Of a stretch of DNA of 49,488 nt, positions 8,707-17,567 are shown in pieces. This DNA comes from Rubrivivax sp. (GTDB taxonomy: Bacteria; Pseudomonadota; Gammaproteobacteria; Burkholderiales; Burkholderiaceae_C): contig JAIXWM010000146.1 in assembly GCA_027491255.1 (NCBI GenBank), positions 1-49,488 on the forward strand. The letters are read 5' to 3'. Positions within the stretch are counted from its first letter, which is position 1. Each line of letters begins with the position of its first letter. Below the pieces are notes generated by a model that was given only the letters and a program-made list of their open reading frames with translations, was not told where the DNA came from and searched no databases. A program made the translations under genes and the position numbers.

Positions 8707-10118
8707 CGGGTCACTCCTGCGGGTGCGAAGGGCAGCGCCGACGGCGCCATGGTCGGGGCCTCGGCTCCCGCCGCCGCGGCGGCGCCGAGGCCCGGCCCTG
8801 CCGGCGCGACGGGCAGCGCCTGCGCCGCCGAGTCTGGAGGCGGGCGCCACAGCAGGTCGCGCAGGGCCCAGGCTGCCAGCAGCGTCTGCAGCGCGCTGCT
8901 CGCCAGATAGGCCCATGGCGCGGCGTGCAGGCCGAACTGGGGCACCAGTGCGCGCGTGCCGGCGACGAAGCAGACCGCCCCCAGCAGCGTGATGGCCACG
9001 AACCAGCGCGTGCGCAGCGTGGCCACGAGTGCCATGCACAGGATCCAGCCGGCGATCTTGAGCACGTCGCCGGCCAACTGCACCGGCATCAGCGCCGCCA
9101 CGGGCTCGAAGCGGCCGCTGAGAACCACGCGCACGATGTCCTCGCGCAGCAGGCAGACCACCGCGGCCGTCGCCGCCACTGCAGCGGTGGCGGCGACGAG
9201 CATGCGCAGGATCTGGCGCCGCTGGGCCTGCGGCTGGCCGCTGCGTTCGCCCAGGCTGGGCATGAAGACCAGCGTGACCGAGGAGACGATGAGCGCCAGG
9301 TAGGCCTCGGACAGCCGCCAGGCGGCTTGCCAGAACCCGGCGGCCTCCAGCCCCAGACCCGTGGCCAGCGTGTCGCGCACCAGGATCAGCGCCAGCGGTG
9401 TCACCGCGCCGTGCACGATCAGCATCGGATAGACCCCCAGGATCTGGCGGCACGCAGCGCGGTCGAACGGGCCGACGAAATCGCGCAGCGCGACCCCGCG
9501 CGCGCGCCAGTGCACCACGGCTGTGGCCACGGCGGCGGCGCCCAGGAACACCGACACCGAGGCGGCGAGCGCCCCCGTCAGGCCCCAGAGGTGGGTGGCG
9601 CCGGTGAACAGCGCGAGCCCGAGCAGCGTCGCGGCGATGGTCGAGCGCGCGATCAGGCCGACCTCCTTGGACACGCCGAGCGCGCCGTGCAGCACGTCGG
9701 TCCACATCGCCGCGGCCACGGCCAGCGCGGCCAGCGCGATCAGGGGCGCGAGGGCGCGGTCGGCCAGCAGCCAAGCCGCCAGCGGCCCCGCCCCCAGGGC
9801 CAGTGCGAGTGCTGCCACGCCTGCAAGCGCGGCGCCCATGCGCAGCGCCGTCGCATGGATGCGGCGCCGGGCCGCGGTGTCGGCGGCGCAGGCCGCGGCC
9901 TGGCGCACCGAGCCGGTGACCAGGCCCTGGCCGAGCATGCTCTGCAGCAGGCTCACCAGGCCCGTGAACTGCGCCACCAGCACCAGCCCGGCCGGCCCCA
10001 GCACCACGGCGGTGACCTTGATGCTGAGGAAGCTGCAGGCCAGGCGCACGAGCGCCATGGCGCTGCCCCAGCCGAAGGCGCGGGCCAGCAGGGCGCTTGC
10101 GGGGCGCAGCGCGGTCAC
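8703..10118 (-). CDS. Wzx-type O-antigen/EPS flippase
   Basis: The 471-residue product is a polytopic membrane protein of the MOP/polysaccharide-transporter superfamily (RfbX/WzxE-like). It starts with the family pattern of an N-terminal helix followed by FLSIKVTAVVLGPAGLVLVA and QFTGLVSLLQSMLGQGL. It ends with a low-complexity Ala/Pro-rich cytoplasmic tail. It should flip undecaprenyl-diphosphate-linked repeat units from the cytoplasmic to the periplasmic face. The GTG start overlaps the stop of the preceding glycosyltransferase gene by GTGA. In-frame sequence upstream of the GTG belongs to a shadow frame of the neighbour. It forms a consecutive pair with the polymerase gene downstream. Confidence 0.86.
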   Translation of the reverse strand: MTALRPASALLARAFGWGSAMALVRLACSFLSIKVTAVVLGPAGLVLVAQFTGLVSLLQSMLGQGLVTGSVRQAAACAADTAARRRIHATALRMGAALAGVAALALALGAGPLAAWLLADRALAPLIALAALAVAAAMWTDVLHGALGVSKEVGLIARSTIAATLLGLALFTGATHLWGLTGALAASVSVFLGAAAVATAVVHWRARGVALRDFVGPFDRAACRQILGVYPMLIVHGAVTPLALILVRDTLATGLGLEAAGFWQAAWRLSEAYLALIVSSVTLVFMPSLGERSGQPQAQRRQILRMLVAATAAVAATAAVVCLLREDIVRVVLSGRFEPVAALMPVQLAGDVLKIAGWILCMALVATLRTRWFVAITLLGAVCFVAGTRALVPQFGLHAAPWAYLASSALQTLLAAWALRDLLWRPPPDSAAQALPVAPAGPGLGAAAAAGAEAPTMAPSALPFAPAGVTR

Positions 10119-11278
10119 GGCAGCGCCTCCTGGCTGGCCGGCGCCGCACCGCCGCGCCGCTGCGACACCTGCGCGAAGACATCCAGATAGCGCTGCACCG
10201 CGACTTCCATCGTGTGGTGCGCGTCGAAATGGGCGCGGCAGGCCGCGCTGGCGGCCTGCCAGGCGGCAGGGTCGTCGAGCAGCTCCTGCAGGCGCTGCGC
10301 CATCTGCGCCACGTCGGCGCAGGCGATCGTGCCGGTGCGGCCTGGCGCCGACTCCGGGCGCACGAAGGACAGCGTGGGTGCTCCGCGCAGCCAGGCCTGG
10401 ACGAAGGTGTTGGGCAGGCCCTCGTAGTCCGAGGTGTTGACCACCACCGCCGCGCGGTCGAACCAGGCCCCGACCTCGTGAAAGGGCACGTGCCCGGTCA
10501 TGTGCAGGTTGGGCACGGCGCGCGCCTGCCGGGCCACGCCCTCGAAGAAGGCGGCTGCGCCGGCGGCGGGCTCCGGGCCGCCGACCATGACGAAGCGCCG
10601 ATGCGGCTGGCTGCACGCCAGCTCGATGAAGAGGTCGGGTCGCTTCAGCGGCTTGACCGTGGCCGCCCACAGCACGATGCCGTCGGGGCGCGCAGCCTGC
10701 GCGCCGGGCTCCTCGTAGCCGTTCTGGATCAGGTGGCCGCTGCGCCCCAGCAGGCGCTGCAGCAGTGCCTGCTGGGCCTGGTTCTGAACGATCACCGTGT
10801 CGGCTGCGCGCAAGCCCAGCCGGTAGGCCGCCGCGTGCCGCCGGGGCATGCCGGGCAGGGCGCCGGGCTCGAAGTCGCGGTCGCTCGCGCCGGCAAAGAC
10901 GAAGGGACGGCGCCACAGGCGCGCGTAGAGCGCCGCCGCGGCCACCTCCTCGCTCGCGGTCTGCACGAAGACCAGGTCGGGGCTGACGCGGTGCAGCAGT
11001 CGCACGATGTCCGACAGGCGCGGGTGGAAGAAGCGCAGCCCCGGCCAGCCACGCCGGCCCGGCGCCGGGATGCGGTGCACGGCGATCCCGTCGCAGTCCA
11101 CCCGCGCCGGCTGGCCGTGGTCCTGCGTCAGCACCGAGATGCGGCAGCCGGCGCGCTGCAGCGCCCGCATCTGCAGCGTCTGCTGCACCTCGGCGCCGCC
11201 GACGACGGGCACGCGGCCGTCGCGGGCCAGCACCGGCCAGACGAGACGCGCGACGAAGGCGATGTGGGGAAGGGTCAT
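10115..11278 (-). CDS. Glycosyltransferase family 4
   Basis: The 387-residue GT-B protein begins MTLPHIAFVARLVWPVLA and then VVGGAEVQQTLQMRALQ, the GT4 acceptor-side loop. The donor half has VLWAATVKPLKRPDLFIELA and VVNTSDYEGLPNTFVQAWLR, where E-G-x-P-N replaces the commoner E-x7-E surroundings. It is clearly related to the glycosyltransferase at 12476-13690 (shared RFFHPR, AxTVKPLKRP/SNLRPLKRP and VNTSxxEGxPNxxxQAW), so the two probably arose by duplication within the locus. The ATG overlaps the deacetylase stop as ATGA. It should add a sugar to the lipid-linked unit. Confidence 0.87.
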   Translation of the reverse strand: MTLPHIAFVARLVWPVLARDGRVPVVGGAEVQQTLQMRALQRAGCRISVLTQDHGQPARVDCDGIAVHRIPAPGRRGWPGLRFFHPRLSDIVRLLHRVSPDLVFVQTASEEVAAAALYARLWRRPFVFAGASDRDFEPGALPGMPRRHAAAYRLGLRAADTVIVQNQAQQALLQRLLGRSGHLIQNGYEEPGAQAARPDGIVLWAATVKPLKRPDLFIELACSQPHRRFVMVGGPEPAAGAAAFFEGVARQARAVPNLHMTGHVPFHEVGAWFDRAAVVVNTSDYEGLPNTFVQAWLRGAPTLSFVRPESAPGRTGTIACADVAQMAQRLQELLDDPAAWQAASAACRAHFDAHHTMEVAVQRYLDVFAQVSQRRGGAAPASQEALP

Positions 11279-12420
11279 TTCAGCACCGCCCGTGCGGCAT
11301 GGGCCGAGGCAGGGCGAGCGTCTGCACCGGAAGGACCAGGGCTGAAGACGCGCTCTTGCGGAATGCTTGGCGGGCTGCTTTGCGGGCGCGGACCGAGTAC
11401 ACGCTGTCCGGGGGCCGGCTCCCGGACCGGTGGCGACACCGGGGCGTCGCCGGTCCAGCGCTGTCCGAACTGCGTCAGCGTCATGCCCTCGCAGCGCTGC
11501 GCGGCGAGGCCGAACAGCACCCGCAGGTCGCGGTACAGGTCCTCGATGCGCGCCTCGTCGGGGCTTTGCGGGCTGCCGCCGGGCATGAGCTCGGACGAAT
11601 GCAGGACGAAGACGAGGCAGGGGTCGGCGGCAGCGACCGAATCCTCGAAGAGTTCGCGCATCGACGCGAGGTTGCAGCCGTCGGGGTACAGCCATTGCCA
11701 CATCGGCCGGTGTCCCCAGGCCCAGCGGCGCAGGCGCGGCACGTGATAGGCCCAGGGCGCCAGGCGGTGCAGGCGCGAGCGCCGCAGCGTCACCGGCACC
11801 TCCAGCAGCGGCGAGTCGCCGCTGCGGTCGGCGCGGTCGATGTGGTCCAGGTCGACGCGGTAAGGCCGGCGCGGAAAGCCGCTGTAGTCGCTGCCGCCAC
11901 GCCCCTGTGGCGCCCCGGGCATGTCAGCCCAGGACAAGCCCGGCGTCACCGAGGTGTCGACGCGGATGCCGTGGCGCGCCAGCAGGCGCGCGTAGGTGGC
12001 GTCCAGCGCCCAGCGCCCGGCGCGGTGGCTCGTCACCGGGGTCTCGAAGCGCTCTCGCAGCAGCGCCAGCAGGTGCACGATCTTTTCTTCCATCAGCGCC
12101 GGCGGGTACTCGATGAGGTAGGGCTGGTGGCGCCAGTCGTCATCGGTCAGAGGCTGCAGCGGCGGGCTGTTCCAGGCGTGCAGGTGCAGGCCGATCTCGC
12201 CCGCGCCGCGCGCGAGCACCGCGCGGGCGAAGCGCTGAAACACCCGACACAGCGCCATCTCGTGGTTGACGAGCCAGGTCGGCTTCAAGCCGTGCTCTTC
12301 GCACAGGGCCTGGAAGCGCGGCAGGAAGGCCGCATTGCGGGTGCCGATCTCGCGCGGTCGCGACCACAGGTCGTCGCCCTCGGTGTCGATCGTCACCAGG
12401 AAGGCCGGGCGCGGGCTCAT
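11275..12420 (-). CDS. Polysaccharide deacetylase family protein
   Basis: The 381-residue product fits the NodB/polysaccharide deacetylase superfamily in the WalW-like group. The family's metal-binding motifs are present in modified form: FLVTIDTEGDD (motif 1 Asp), EIGLHLHAWN (the H-x-H metal ligands), TSHRAGRWALD (motif 3) and the late strand LVFVLHSSEL (motif 5 His). It would remove an N- or O-acetyl group from the polysaccharide or its precursor. The last 60 residues are disordered Pro/Ser/Ala sequence. A start at 12492 would overlap the previous gene by 17 bases. I chose the ATG at 12420, immediately before the first beta-strand, with a modest AGGG upstream. Its stop is shared in an ATGA with the next glycosyltransferase. 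Confidence 0.8.
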   Translation of the reverse strand: MSPRPAFLVTIDTEGDDLWSRPREIGTRNAAFLPRFQALCEEHGLKPTWLVNHEMALCRVFQRFARAVLARGAGEIGLHLHAWNSPPLQPLTDDDWRHQPYLIEYPPALMEEKIVHLLALLRERFETPVTSHRAGRWALDATYARLLARHGIRVDTSVTPGLSWADMPGAPQGRGGSDYSGFPRRPYRVDLDHIDRADRSGDSPLLEVPVTLRRSRLHRLAPWAYHVPRLRRWAWGHRPMWQWLYPDGCNLASMRELFEDSVAAADPCLVFVLHSSELMPGGSPQSPDEARIEDLYRDLRVLFGLAAQRCEGMTLTQFGQRWTGDAPVSPPVREPAPGQRVLGPRPQSSPPSIPQERVFSPGPSGADARPASAHAARAVLK

Positions 12421-12475
12421 TGCGCCCTGGCGGAAGGTTGGGGGCTGCGGGGCAAGCGGCGCAGCGGTGCGGCCC

Positions 12476-13690
12476 TCATGCGCGCACTCCATTCATCGGC
12501 CCCAGCAGCGCCTCGACGTAAGGTTCGAGCACCCGGTCCTCGCCGTAGCGCTCGTCCATGAAGCGCAGACAGCGCGCGTGGGCTCCGGCCCAGGCCTGGG
12601 TGTCGGTCGCCAGCACGCGTGTGCCCTCGACGAGGTCTTCCAGGCTGGCGGCGCTGCGGCCCAGGCCGTGCGTGCGCACGATGCCGTCGGGGTCGAAGAA
12701 GGCCACGCTGGGCGTGCCGCGGCGCCAGGCCTGCAGGTAGGCATTGGGGAAGCCCTCGATCTCCGAGGTGTTGACGAAGACGCGCGCGCGCTCGTAGAGC
12801 GCGTTGACGTCGTGGTACGGCACGCGGCCGTGAAAACGCACTTGGGGCAGGGCCTGCGCCTGAGCCTGGATCTGCGCATACAGGTCCTCGTGCCCCGGCA
12901 ACGGCCCGCCGACGAGATGCACGCGCAGCCCCGGCAGGCGGCGCGCCAGTTCGAGCGCGAGCTCCGGCCGCTTCAGCGGCCGCAGGTTGCTGACCCACAG
13001 CACGTCGATGTCGCGCGCATCGAAGGTGCGCACCTGCTGCGCGGGGTCGACCAGCATGGCCGCGAGCCGGCTGTCCAGGCCGTAGTTGGACTTCAGGCGG
13101 CGTGCCTGGTGCTCGCTTTGCGCGAGCACCACGTCGGCCCGCCGCAGCCCCCACTCGTACAGCCAGCGGTCGCGCGCGTGGCGGATCAGCAGGCGGTCGG
13201 GCTCGCAGTCCGTGTCGCTGGCCAGCCGGAAGACGAGCCGGCGGCTGTGCAGGCGCGTGAAGGCTGCCGCCATGCCGAGCTGCATGCTCGCGCAGCTGAG
13301 GTAGTAGACGTCGGCGTCGGCGCGCCGCAGCGCCGACCACAGGCCCGTCATGCGCGGGTGGAAGAAGCGCAGCACCGGCACCCCGCCGCTCAGCGGGTGT
13401 GCCTTGTGCAGCGTGATGCCGTCCACGCGCGCGCTGTCGGCCTGCCCGTAGTCGGCCACGACCATCGAGACCTGCCAGCCGCGCCTGGCCAGCGCGCGCG
13501 CCAGCAGCGTGTGCTGCACCTGCTCGCCGCCGATGCCGTGCTGGTCGTAGGCGCGCGACAGCACCGGCAGGTTCTCCAGGCCGACGAAGCACACCCGGGG
13601 CAGCGCGCGCCGCGCGGTGGTGCGCGCCGCCGGCATGGGCCGAGGGCGCCGCGGCGGGTGCAGCGCGATCAGTGCGTGGGCGCCGGCCAT
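12476..13690 (-). CDS. Glycosyltransferase family 4
   Basis: The 404-residue GT-B glycosyltransferase has a 30-residue basic N-terminal extension, then PRVCFVGLENLPVLSRAYDQ with IGGEQVQHTLLARALARRG, the GT4 acceptor loop. The donor half shows VLWVSNLRPLKRPELALELA, VHLVGGPLPGHEDLY and FVNTSEIEGFPNAYLQAWRR. It is a paralogue of the protein encoded at 10115-11278. Its ATG follows the stop of the EpsG-like gene with no spacer (TGAATG), so it is probably co-translated. It acts in the cytoplasm on the growing lipid-linked repeat unit. The true start could be the internal ATG near residue 19. Confidence 0.87.
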   Translation of the reverse strand: MAGAHALIALHPPRRPRPMPAARTTARRALPRVCFVGLENLPVLSRAYDQHGIGGEQVQHTLLARALARRGWQVSMVVADYGQADSARVDGITLHKAHPLSGGVPVLRFFHPRMTGLWSALRRADADVYYLSCASMQLGMAAAFTRLHSRRLVFRLASDTDCEPDRLLIRHARDRWLYEWGLRRADVVLAQSEHQARRLKSNYGLDSRLAAMLVDPAQQVRTFDARDIDVLWVSNLRPLKRPELALELARRLPGLRVHLVGGPLPGHEDLYAQIQAQAQALPQVRFHGRVPYHDVNALYERARVFVNTSEIEGFPNAYLQAWRRGTPSVAFFDPDGIVRTHGLGRSAASLEDLVEGTRVLATDTQAWAGAHARCLRFMDERYGEDRVLEPYVEALLGPMNGVRA

Positions 13691-14719
13691 TCAGAACTCG
13701 TTCATCACCATGCCCGCCAGGCGCGAGGGCCCCTCGCCCAGCGTGGCCACCAGCGTCTGCAGCGCCGCCAACGTCACCCGGTCGCGGCGCGCCACCAGCA
13801 GGGTGCCGTGACAACGGTCGGCCACCGCGAACGGGTCGGCGCCCCAGGCCGCGGCGGCGGTGTCGACCACCACGTGGTCGAAGCGCGCCTGCAGCGCACC
13901 GAGCAACTGGGCGAAGGCCGGACGCTCGATCAGCTCCAGCGGGTTGGGCGGCACCTGTCCGGCCGGCAGCACGGCCAGGCCGGGCACGCCGGCCACCGGG
14001 CGCAGGGCCTGCAGGTCGGTGCGGCCGCCGAGCACTCCGGCGAGGCCGACGCCGGGCTCGAGCTGGAAGATCTCGTGCAGGCGGGGCCCGCGCAGGTCGG
14101 CGTCGACGATGACGGTACGCCCGCCGCGCTGCGCCAGCGCCACGCCCAGGTTGGCCGCGACGAAGGTCTTGCCGTCGCTGCGGCCGGGGCTGACGACGGC
14201 GATTGCGCTCAGCGTGCGGTCGCCACGCCCCGCATCGCGTGTGAGCCGGTTGCGGATCGCGCGCAGCGCCTCGGCCTGGCGCGAGAAGGGCTGGGCGAGC
14301 ATCACGAGCTCGCGCCCGTAGCCGGTCTCGCCCCGTGGGGCCATCGGGTAGCCGTACTGCTCGGCCAGCGCGGCCAAGACCTCCTCGGCAGAGGCCAGGC
14401 CCAGGTGCACCGCGGCGTCGCCATAGCGCAGGCGGCGTTCGCTCGCGTGGCGCGCGATCTGGTCGCGCTCGGTCACGCTCAGGCCCAGGCGCTCGCCGAG
14501 GATGCGGCCCAGCGGGCGCACCGCGCCCGGATCCGCGGCGGCGTCTCCCGGGTCGGTGTCGGGCGCGCGGGCGGCCGCGCTCCCGGGCGCTTCCTCGGAT
14601 GTCGCCTGCGTGTCGGACCACGGGGGGTCGTCGACCAGGCGCGCCGTGCGCGGCGTGCGGGTCGACGGCGGCGGCAGTTCGGGGGCGGTGTCGCGGAATC
14701 GGGCCATGGTCAGGGGCAT
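13691..14719 (-). CDS. epsG: EpsG-like chain-length P-loop protein
   Basis: The product (342 residues from this start) belongs to the BY-kinase/ParA-like group that partners chain-length determinants. An N-terminal MshEN/T2SS-E-like domain (PLGRILGERLGLSVTERDQI to ALAEQYGYP) precedes the P-loop domain. That domain has Walker A SPGRSDGKTFVAANL, Walker A' VIVDADLRGPRL and Walker B HVVVDTAA. It ends at VMNEF with no C-terminal tyrosine cluster, so it probably does not autophosphorylate like classic BY-kinases. It would control polymer length with the EpsF-like protein encoded just upstream. Start choice among 14779, 14719 and 14707 is uncertain because none has a clear ribosome binding site. Confidence 0.82.
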   Translation of the reverse strand: MPLTMARFRDTAPELPPPSTRTPRTARLVDDPPWSDTQATSEEAPGSAAARAPDTDPGDAAADPGAVRPLGRILGERLGLSVTERDQIARHASERRLRYGDAAVHLGLASAEEVLAALAEQYGYPMAPRGETGYGRELVMLAQPFSRQAEALRAIRNRLTRDAGRGDRTLSAIAVVSPGRSDGKTFVAANLGVALAQRGGRTVIVDADLRGPRLHEIFQLEPGVGLAGVLGGRTDLQALRPVAGVPGLAVLPAGQVPPNPLELIERPAFAQLLGALQARFDHVVVDTAAAAWGADPFAVADRCHGTLLVARRDRVTLAALQTLVATLGEGPSRLAGMVMNEF

Positions 14720-14858
14720 GGTTGCGGGCCGTGGAGGTAGGAGGAAGCGTTGTCCGACGCACAGCGGTGGCGTGGGCACGCCGCAGGCTGGGGAGGGGGC
14801 GGTGGCGGGGCGACCATGCGCACGGCGGGTGGGTAAGGCGGTGGGGCTGGGGGCACCT

Positions 14859-16289
14859 TCAGCGGCGACGCGGCCCCGTCAGCCGCCCATAGTGCGGGCC
14901 GGCCACCAGCGGCACCTTGCGCGCCGCAAAGCGCGCGCTGCCGCCCGGGCCGGGCAGCACACCCAGCAGGGGCACGCCGAGCTGGGCCGTGGCGGTGCCC
15001 ACGGTGCGCAGGCGCGGCTCGGCCCACTCGAGCACGAGCACGCCCACCACCGCGAGCACGAGCCCGAGCGCCGCGCCCAGCCCGGCGAGCACGCGCAGGC
15101 TGGTCGAGGACGGGCGCAGCGGCGGCACCGCCTGCCCCAGCACGTGCGCTGTGCCGAGGGTCGAGCGGCTCTCCAGGCTGGTCTGGCTCAGGCGCCCGAG
15201 CAGGTTGTCGTAGGCGCGCTGCGCGTTCTCGACCTCGCGCAACTGCACCTGGCCCTGGTCGCGCAGGGCGCGCATCTGCGCCACGCGGGCGCGCTGCGCG
15301 TCCAGTGCCTGGCGCAGCTCGGCTTCGCGCTGGCGGTTGATGGTGTTGGACACGCCCACGCTGCCGGCCACGCGCGCGGTCTCGCTGTCCAGCCGGCTGC
15401 GCAGCACGGCGATCTGCGCCCGCGTCTCGCGCACCTGCGGGTGGTTCTCGCCCAGGCGCTGGTTGAGCTCCTGCAGGCGCGACTCGGCGCGCGTCAGCTC
15501 GGTGCGCAGCGAGCCCAGCAGCGGGTTGGTCAGCACCTCCTGCAGTCGGTCGGCGCCCGGGCCCTGGGCCTGCTGCTGGCGGCTGCCCGACTCGGCCACC
15601 ACGGCCTGCAGCGCGGTCAGCTGCGACGACAGCTCGTTCAGGCGCGCGGCCTCGATGTCCAGCCGGTCGTCGCTGACGAAGACGCCCTTGTCGCGCTGGA
15701 AGTCCGACAGCCGCGCCTGCGCGCGTTCGAGCTGCGCGCGCGCTTCGCGGGCCTGGGTCTCGAAGAAGGCCGAGGTCTGGCGCGCCGGGTCGGCGCGCAG
15801 CGCCACGCTGGTGTCGATGTAGGCCTGGGCGAAGGTGTTGGCCACGCGCGCGGCCAGCGCCGGGTCGGACGCGGTGGCGGCCAGCGTGATGACGCTGGAG
15901 TCGCGCGCCGGCCGCACGTCCAGGCGCTCGAGCAGGTCGCGCGCGATCCAGTGCACCGCCTCGCCCTGGCCCTGCGTGGCCGCCTGCCAGCGCTCCAGCG
16001 TGGCTGCGTCGCGTTCCAGGCCCAGCCGGCGCACCACTTCGAGCGCCACGCGCTCGCTGCGGATCACGTCGGCCTGGGTCGACAGATAGGCGGCGCTCAG
16101 CAGGCCCGTGACCCCGATGCCCGACACCGGGTCGGGCCGGCCGGCGTCGATCATCAGGGCGGTCTCGGCCTTCCAGGCGCGCGGCAGCATCGCGCCGACG
16201 CCGACCGCCGAGGCCACGGTGATGGCAAAGACCAGCAGCGCGAGCGCTGCGCGGGCGCGCAGCACGGCGAGGAAGTGGGACAAGCTCAT
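14859..16289 (-). CDS. epsF: EpsF-like chain-length determinant (Wzz/PCP family)
   Basis: This 476-residue inner-membrane protein has an N-terminal helix (ALLVFAITVASAVGVGA), a long periplasmic part with heptad-rich coiled coil (about residues 180-370, including LQELNQRLGENHPQVRETRA), and a C-terminal helix (VLAGLGAALGLVLAVVGVLV). This is the Wzz/PCP topology. The pattern fits the EpsF family of PEP-CTERM/exosortase-type loci. It sets polysaccharide chain length and connects polymerase to export. No kinase domain is fused; the kinase-like partner is the next gene. The ATG has GGAG six bases upstream. The 303-base gap before it holds a copy of the repeated EPS element, which suggests its own promoter or leader. 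Confidence 0.87.
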   Translation of the reverse strand: MSLSHFLAVLRARAALALLVFAITVASAVGVGAMLPRAWKAETALMIDAGRPDPVSGIGVTGLLSAAYLSTQADVIRSERVALEVVRRLGLERDAATLERWQAATQGQGEAVHWIARDLLERLDVRPARDSSVITLAATASDPALAARVANTFAQAYIDTSVALRADPARQTSAFFETQAREARAQLERAQARLSDFQRDKGVFVSDDRLDIEAARLNELSSQLTALQAVVAESGSRQQQAQGPGADRLQEVLTNPLLGSLRTELTRAESRLQELNQRLGENHPQVRETRAQIAVLRSRLDSETARVAGSVGVSNTINRQREAELRQALDAQRARVAQMRALRDQGQVQLREVENAQRAYDNLLGRLSQTSLESRSTLGTAHVLGQAVPPLRPSSTSLRVLAGLGAALGLVLAVVGVLVLEWAEPRLRTVGTATAQLGVPLLGVLPGPGGSARFAARKVPLVAGPHYGRLTGPRRR

Positions 16290-16592
16290 CGGCAACTCCG
16301 GCGGGCGGGTGAGGGACGGTTCAAGCAGCGTTGCCGGGATGGTCCCGGCGCGCGGCCTTGGGCGGGTTTGCGACACACCGGACAGCGGCTGTCGCGGTTG
16401 CGAAGAACCGCCGGACGGTCTGGCGCGACCTCACAGGCCGAGCGCTTTTCCGCCGGGCCGCAAGGACGCGCCGCAACCACCTGCATCCAGGCGCCGGCCG
16501 CGGCCGTCGCCTGGGCTGTGGCGAGGATCTGCCGCGGCGCGACGGGGTGTCATGGCGTGCAGGGCGGGCATGGGCAATGGCGTCTCAGCCGC
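16290..16592 (-). repeat. EPS intergenic element, copy B
   Basis: The gap between the export gene and the chain-length gene is filled by a repeated element. At 16446-16530 it aligns without gaps to 17652-17735: TTCCGCC, then CCAG-CGCC-GCCGC at fixed spacing. At 16557-16576 it matches 20865-20884 in 19 of 20 positions. The hairpin core is degenerate here (CTCAC-AGG-CCGAG at 16430-16442). In gene orientation the core ends about 140 bases before the epsF start. Confidence 0.75.
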
Positions 16593-17567
16593 TCAGAACA
16601 GGCTCTCGCGCACGAACACGACGTCGCCGTCGCGCACCGGCTCGTCCATGGCCGGGCTGAACACGCGCACGCGGCCGTCGGCGGCGCGCCGGTGCACGCG
16701 GATGCCTTTCTCGGTGCCGCGCGCGTTCAGCCCGCCGCCGCTGGCCAGGGCCTGCATCAGCGTCATGCCGCGCTCCACGCGCAGCGCGCCCGGGCGCTGG
16801 ACCTCGCCATAGATGTAGACCGTGGGCTGCCGGTCGATCCACACCGAGTCGCCGTGGCGGATGACGAGATCGCGCGCCTGCCCGCCGGGAGCGAACAGCG
16901 ACGGCAGATCGATCTCGGCGCGGAAGGACTGGCCGTCGCGCACGCCGGTGACGACGACGGTGTCGGCGCCGCCGGGCGCGGTGCCTCCCGCGATCGCGAG
17001 CAGGTCGCTCAGGCGCAGGTCGGGCACCTCGATCGCATAGCGTCCGGGCCGGTTCACCTGACCGAGCACGCTGGCCTGGTGCCCGCGCACCTGCATCACG
17101 GCGATCGTGACCTGCGGCTGGCGCAGGAAGCCGCCGCGCTGCAGGCCCTCGGCGATCACGCGCTCGGCCGCGGCCACCGGCAGCCCGCCCAGGCGAACCG
17201 GTCCGAGCAGCGGGTAGCTCAGGTGCCCGGTCTCGGTCAGCCGCGTCTCGAGCGTCAGGTCCGGGTTCTGGTAGACCATGATGCGCACCAGATCGCCGGC
17301 CGCCAGCCGGTATTCGGCCGGTTCGGTGTCCGCGGGTTCGCTGCGGGCGGCCGGCGCGGCCGTCGCTGCGGCTTGCGCGGGCACCTGGGAGCGCGTCGGC
17401 GCCCCCATCTGGGCCCAGGCCACTCCGCCCGGCGTCCAGGCGAGCGACGTGAGCACGAGCAGCAGCGCAGGCAGGGCGCAGAGGCGGCGGTGTCCCGAGG
17501 GGACGGGCTGTCGCCGGATCTCGGGCGTCGAATGCCGGTCGGCGGGGCGGGGGAGATGCTTGGGCAC
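16593..17567 (-). CDS. epsE: EpsE-like polysaccharide export outer-membrane protein
   Basis: The 324-residue exported protein has an N-terminal signal (basic start, then LCALPALLLVLTSLAWTPGG and a VAWAQ cleavage site). It is a periplasmic/outer-membrane Wza-type protein without an obvious lipobox. The Poly_export domain starts at EYRLAAGDLVRIMVYQNPDL and contains GHLSYPLLGPVRLGGL. Two SLBB-like regions follow (ASVLGQVNRPGRYAI and VYIYGEVQRPGALRVERGM). It forms the outlet of the Wzx/Wzy export route. The GTG at 17567 is the best start because the signal peptide follows it. The frame stays open further upstream, but that part overlaps the repeated intergenic element. No strong ribosome binding site is visible, so the exact start is uncertain. 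Confidence 0.85.
   Translation of the reverse strand: MPKHLPRPADRHSTPEIRRQPVPSGHRRLCALPALLLVLTSLAWTPGGVAWAQMGAPTRSQVPAQAAATAAPAARSEPADTEPAEYRLAAGDLVRIMVYQNPDLTLETRLTETGHLSYPLLGPVRLGGLPVAAAERVIAEGLQRGGFLRQPQVTIAVMQVRGHQASVLGQVNRPGRYAIEVPDLRLSDLLAIAGGTAPGGADTVVVTGVRDGQSFRAEIDLPSLFAPGGQARDLVIRHGDSVWIDRQPTVYIYGEVQRPGALRVERGMTLMQALASGGGLNARGTEKGIRVHRRAADGRVRVFSPAMDEPVRDGDVVFVRESLF

Noticed and set aside
7180..10182. A 1000-residue minus-strand frame covering flippase and polymerase
   Set aside because: Only the part from 8706 down looks like protein. The upstream part is an Arg/Gly/Ala-rich shadow of the flippase gene, which has its own normal frame.
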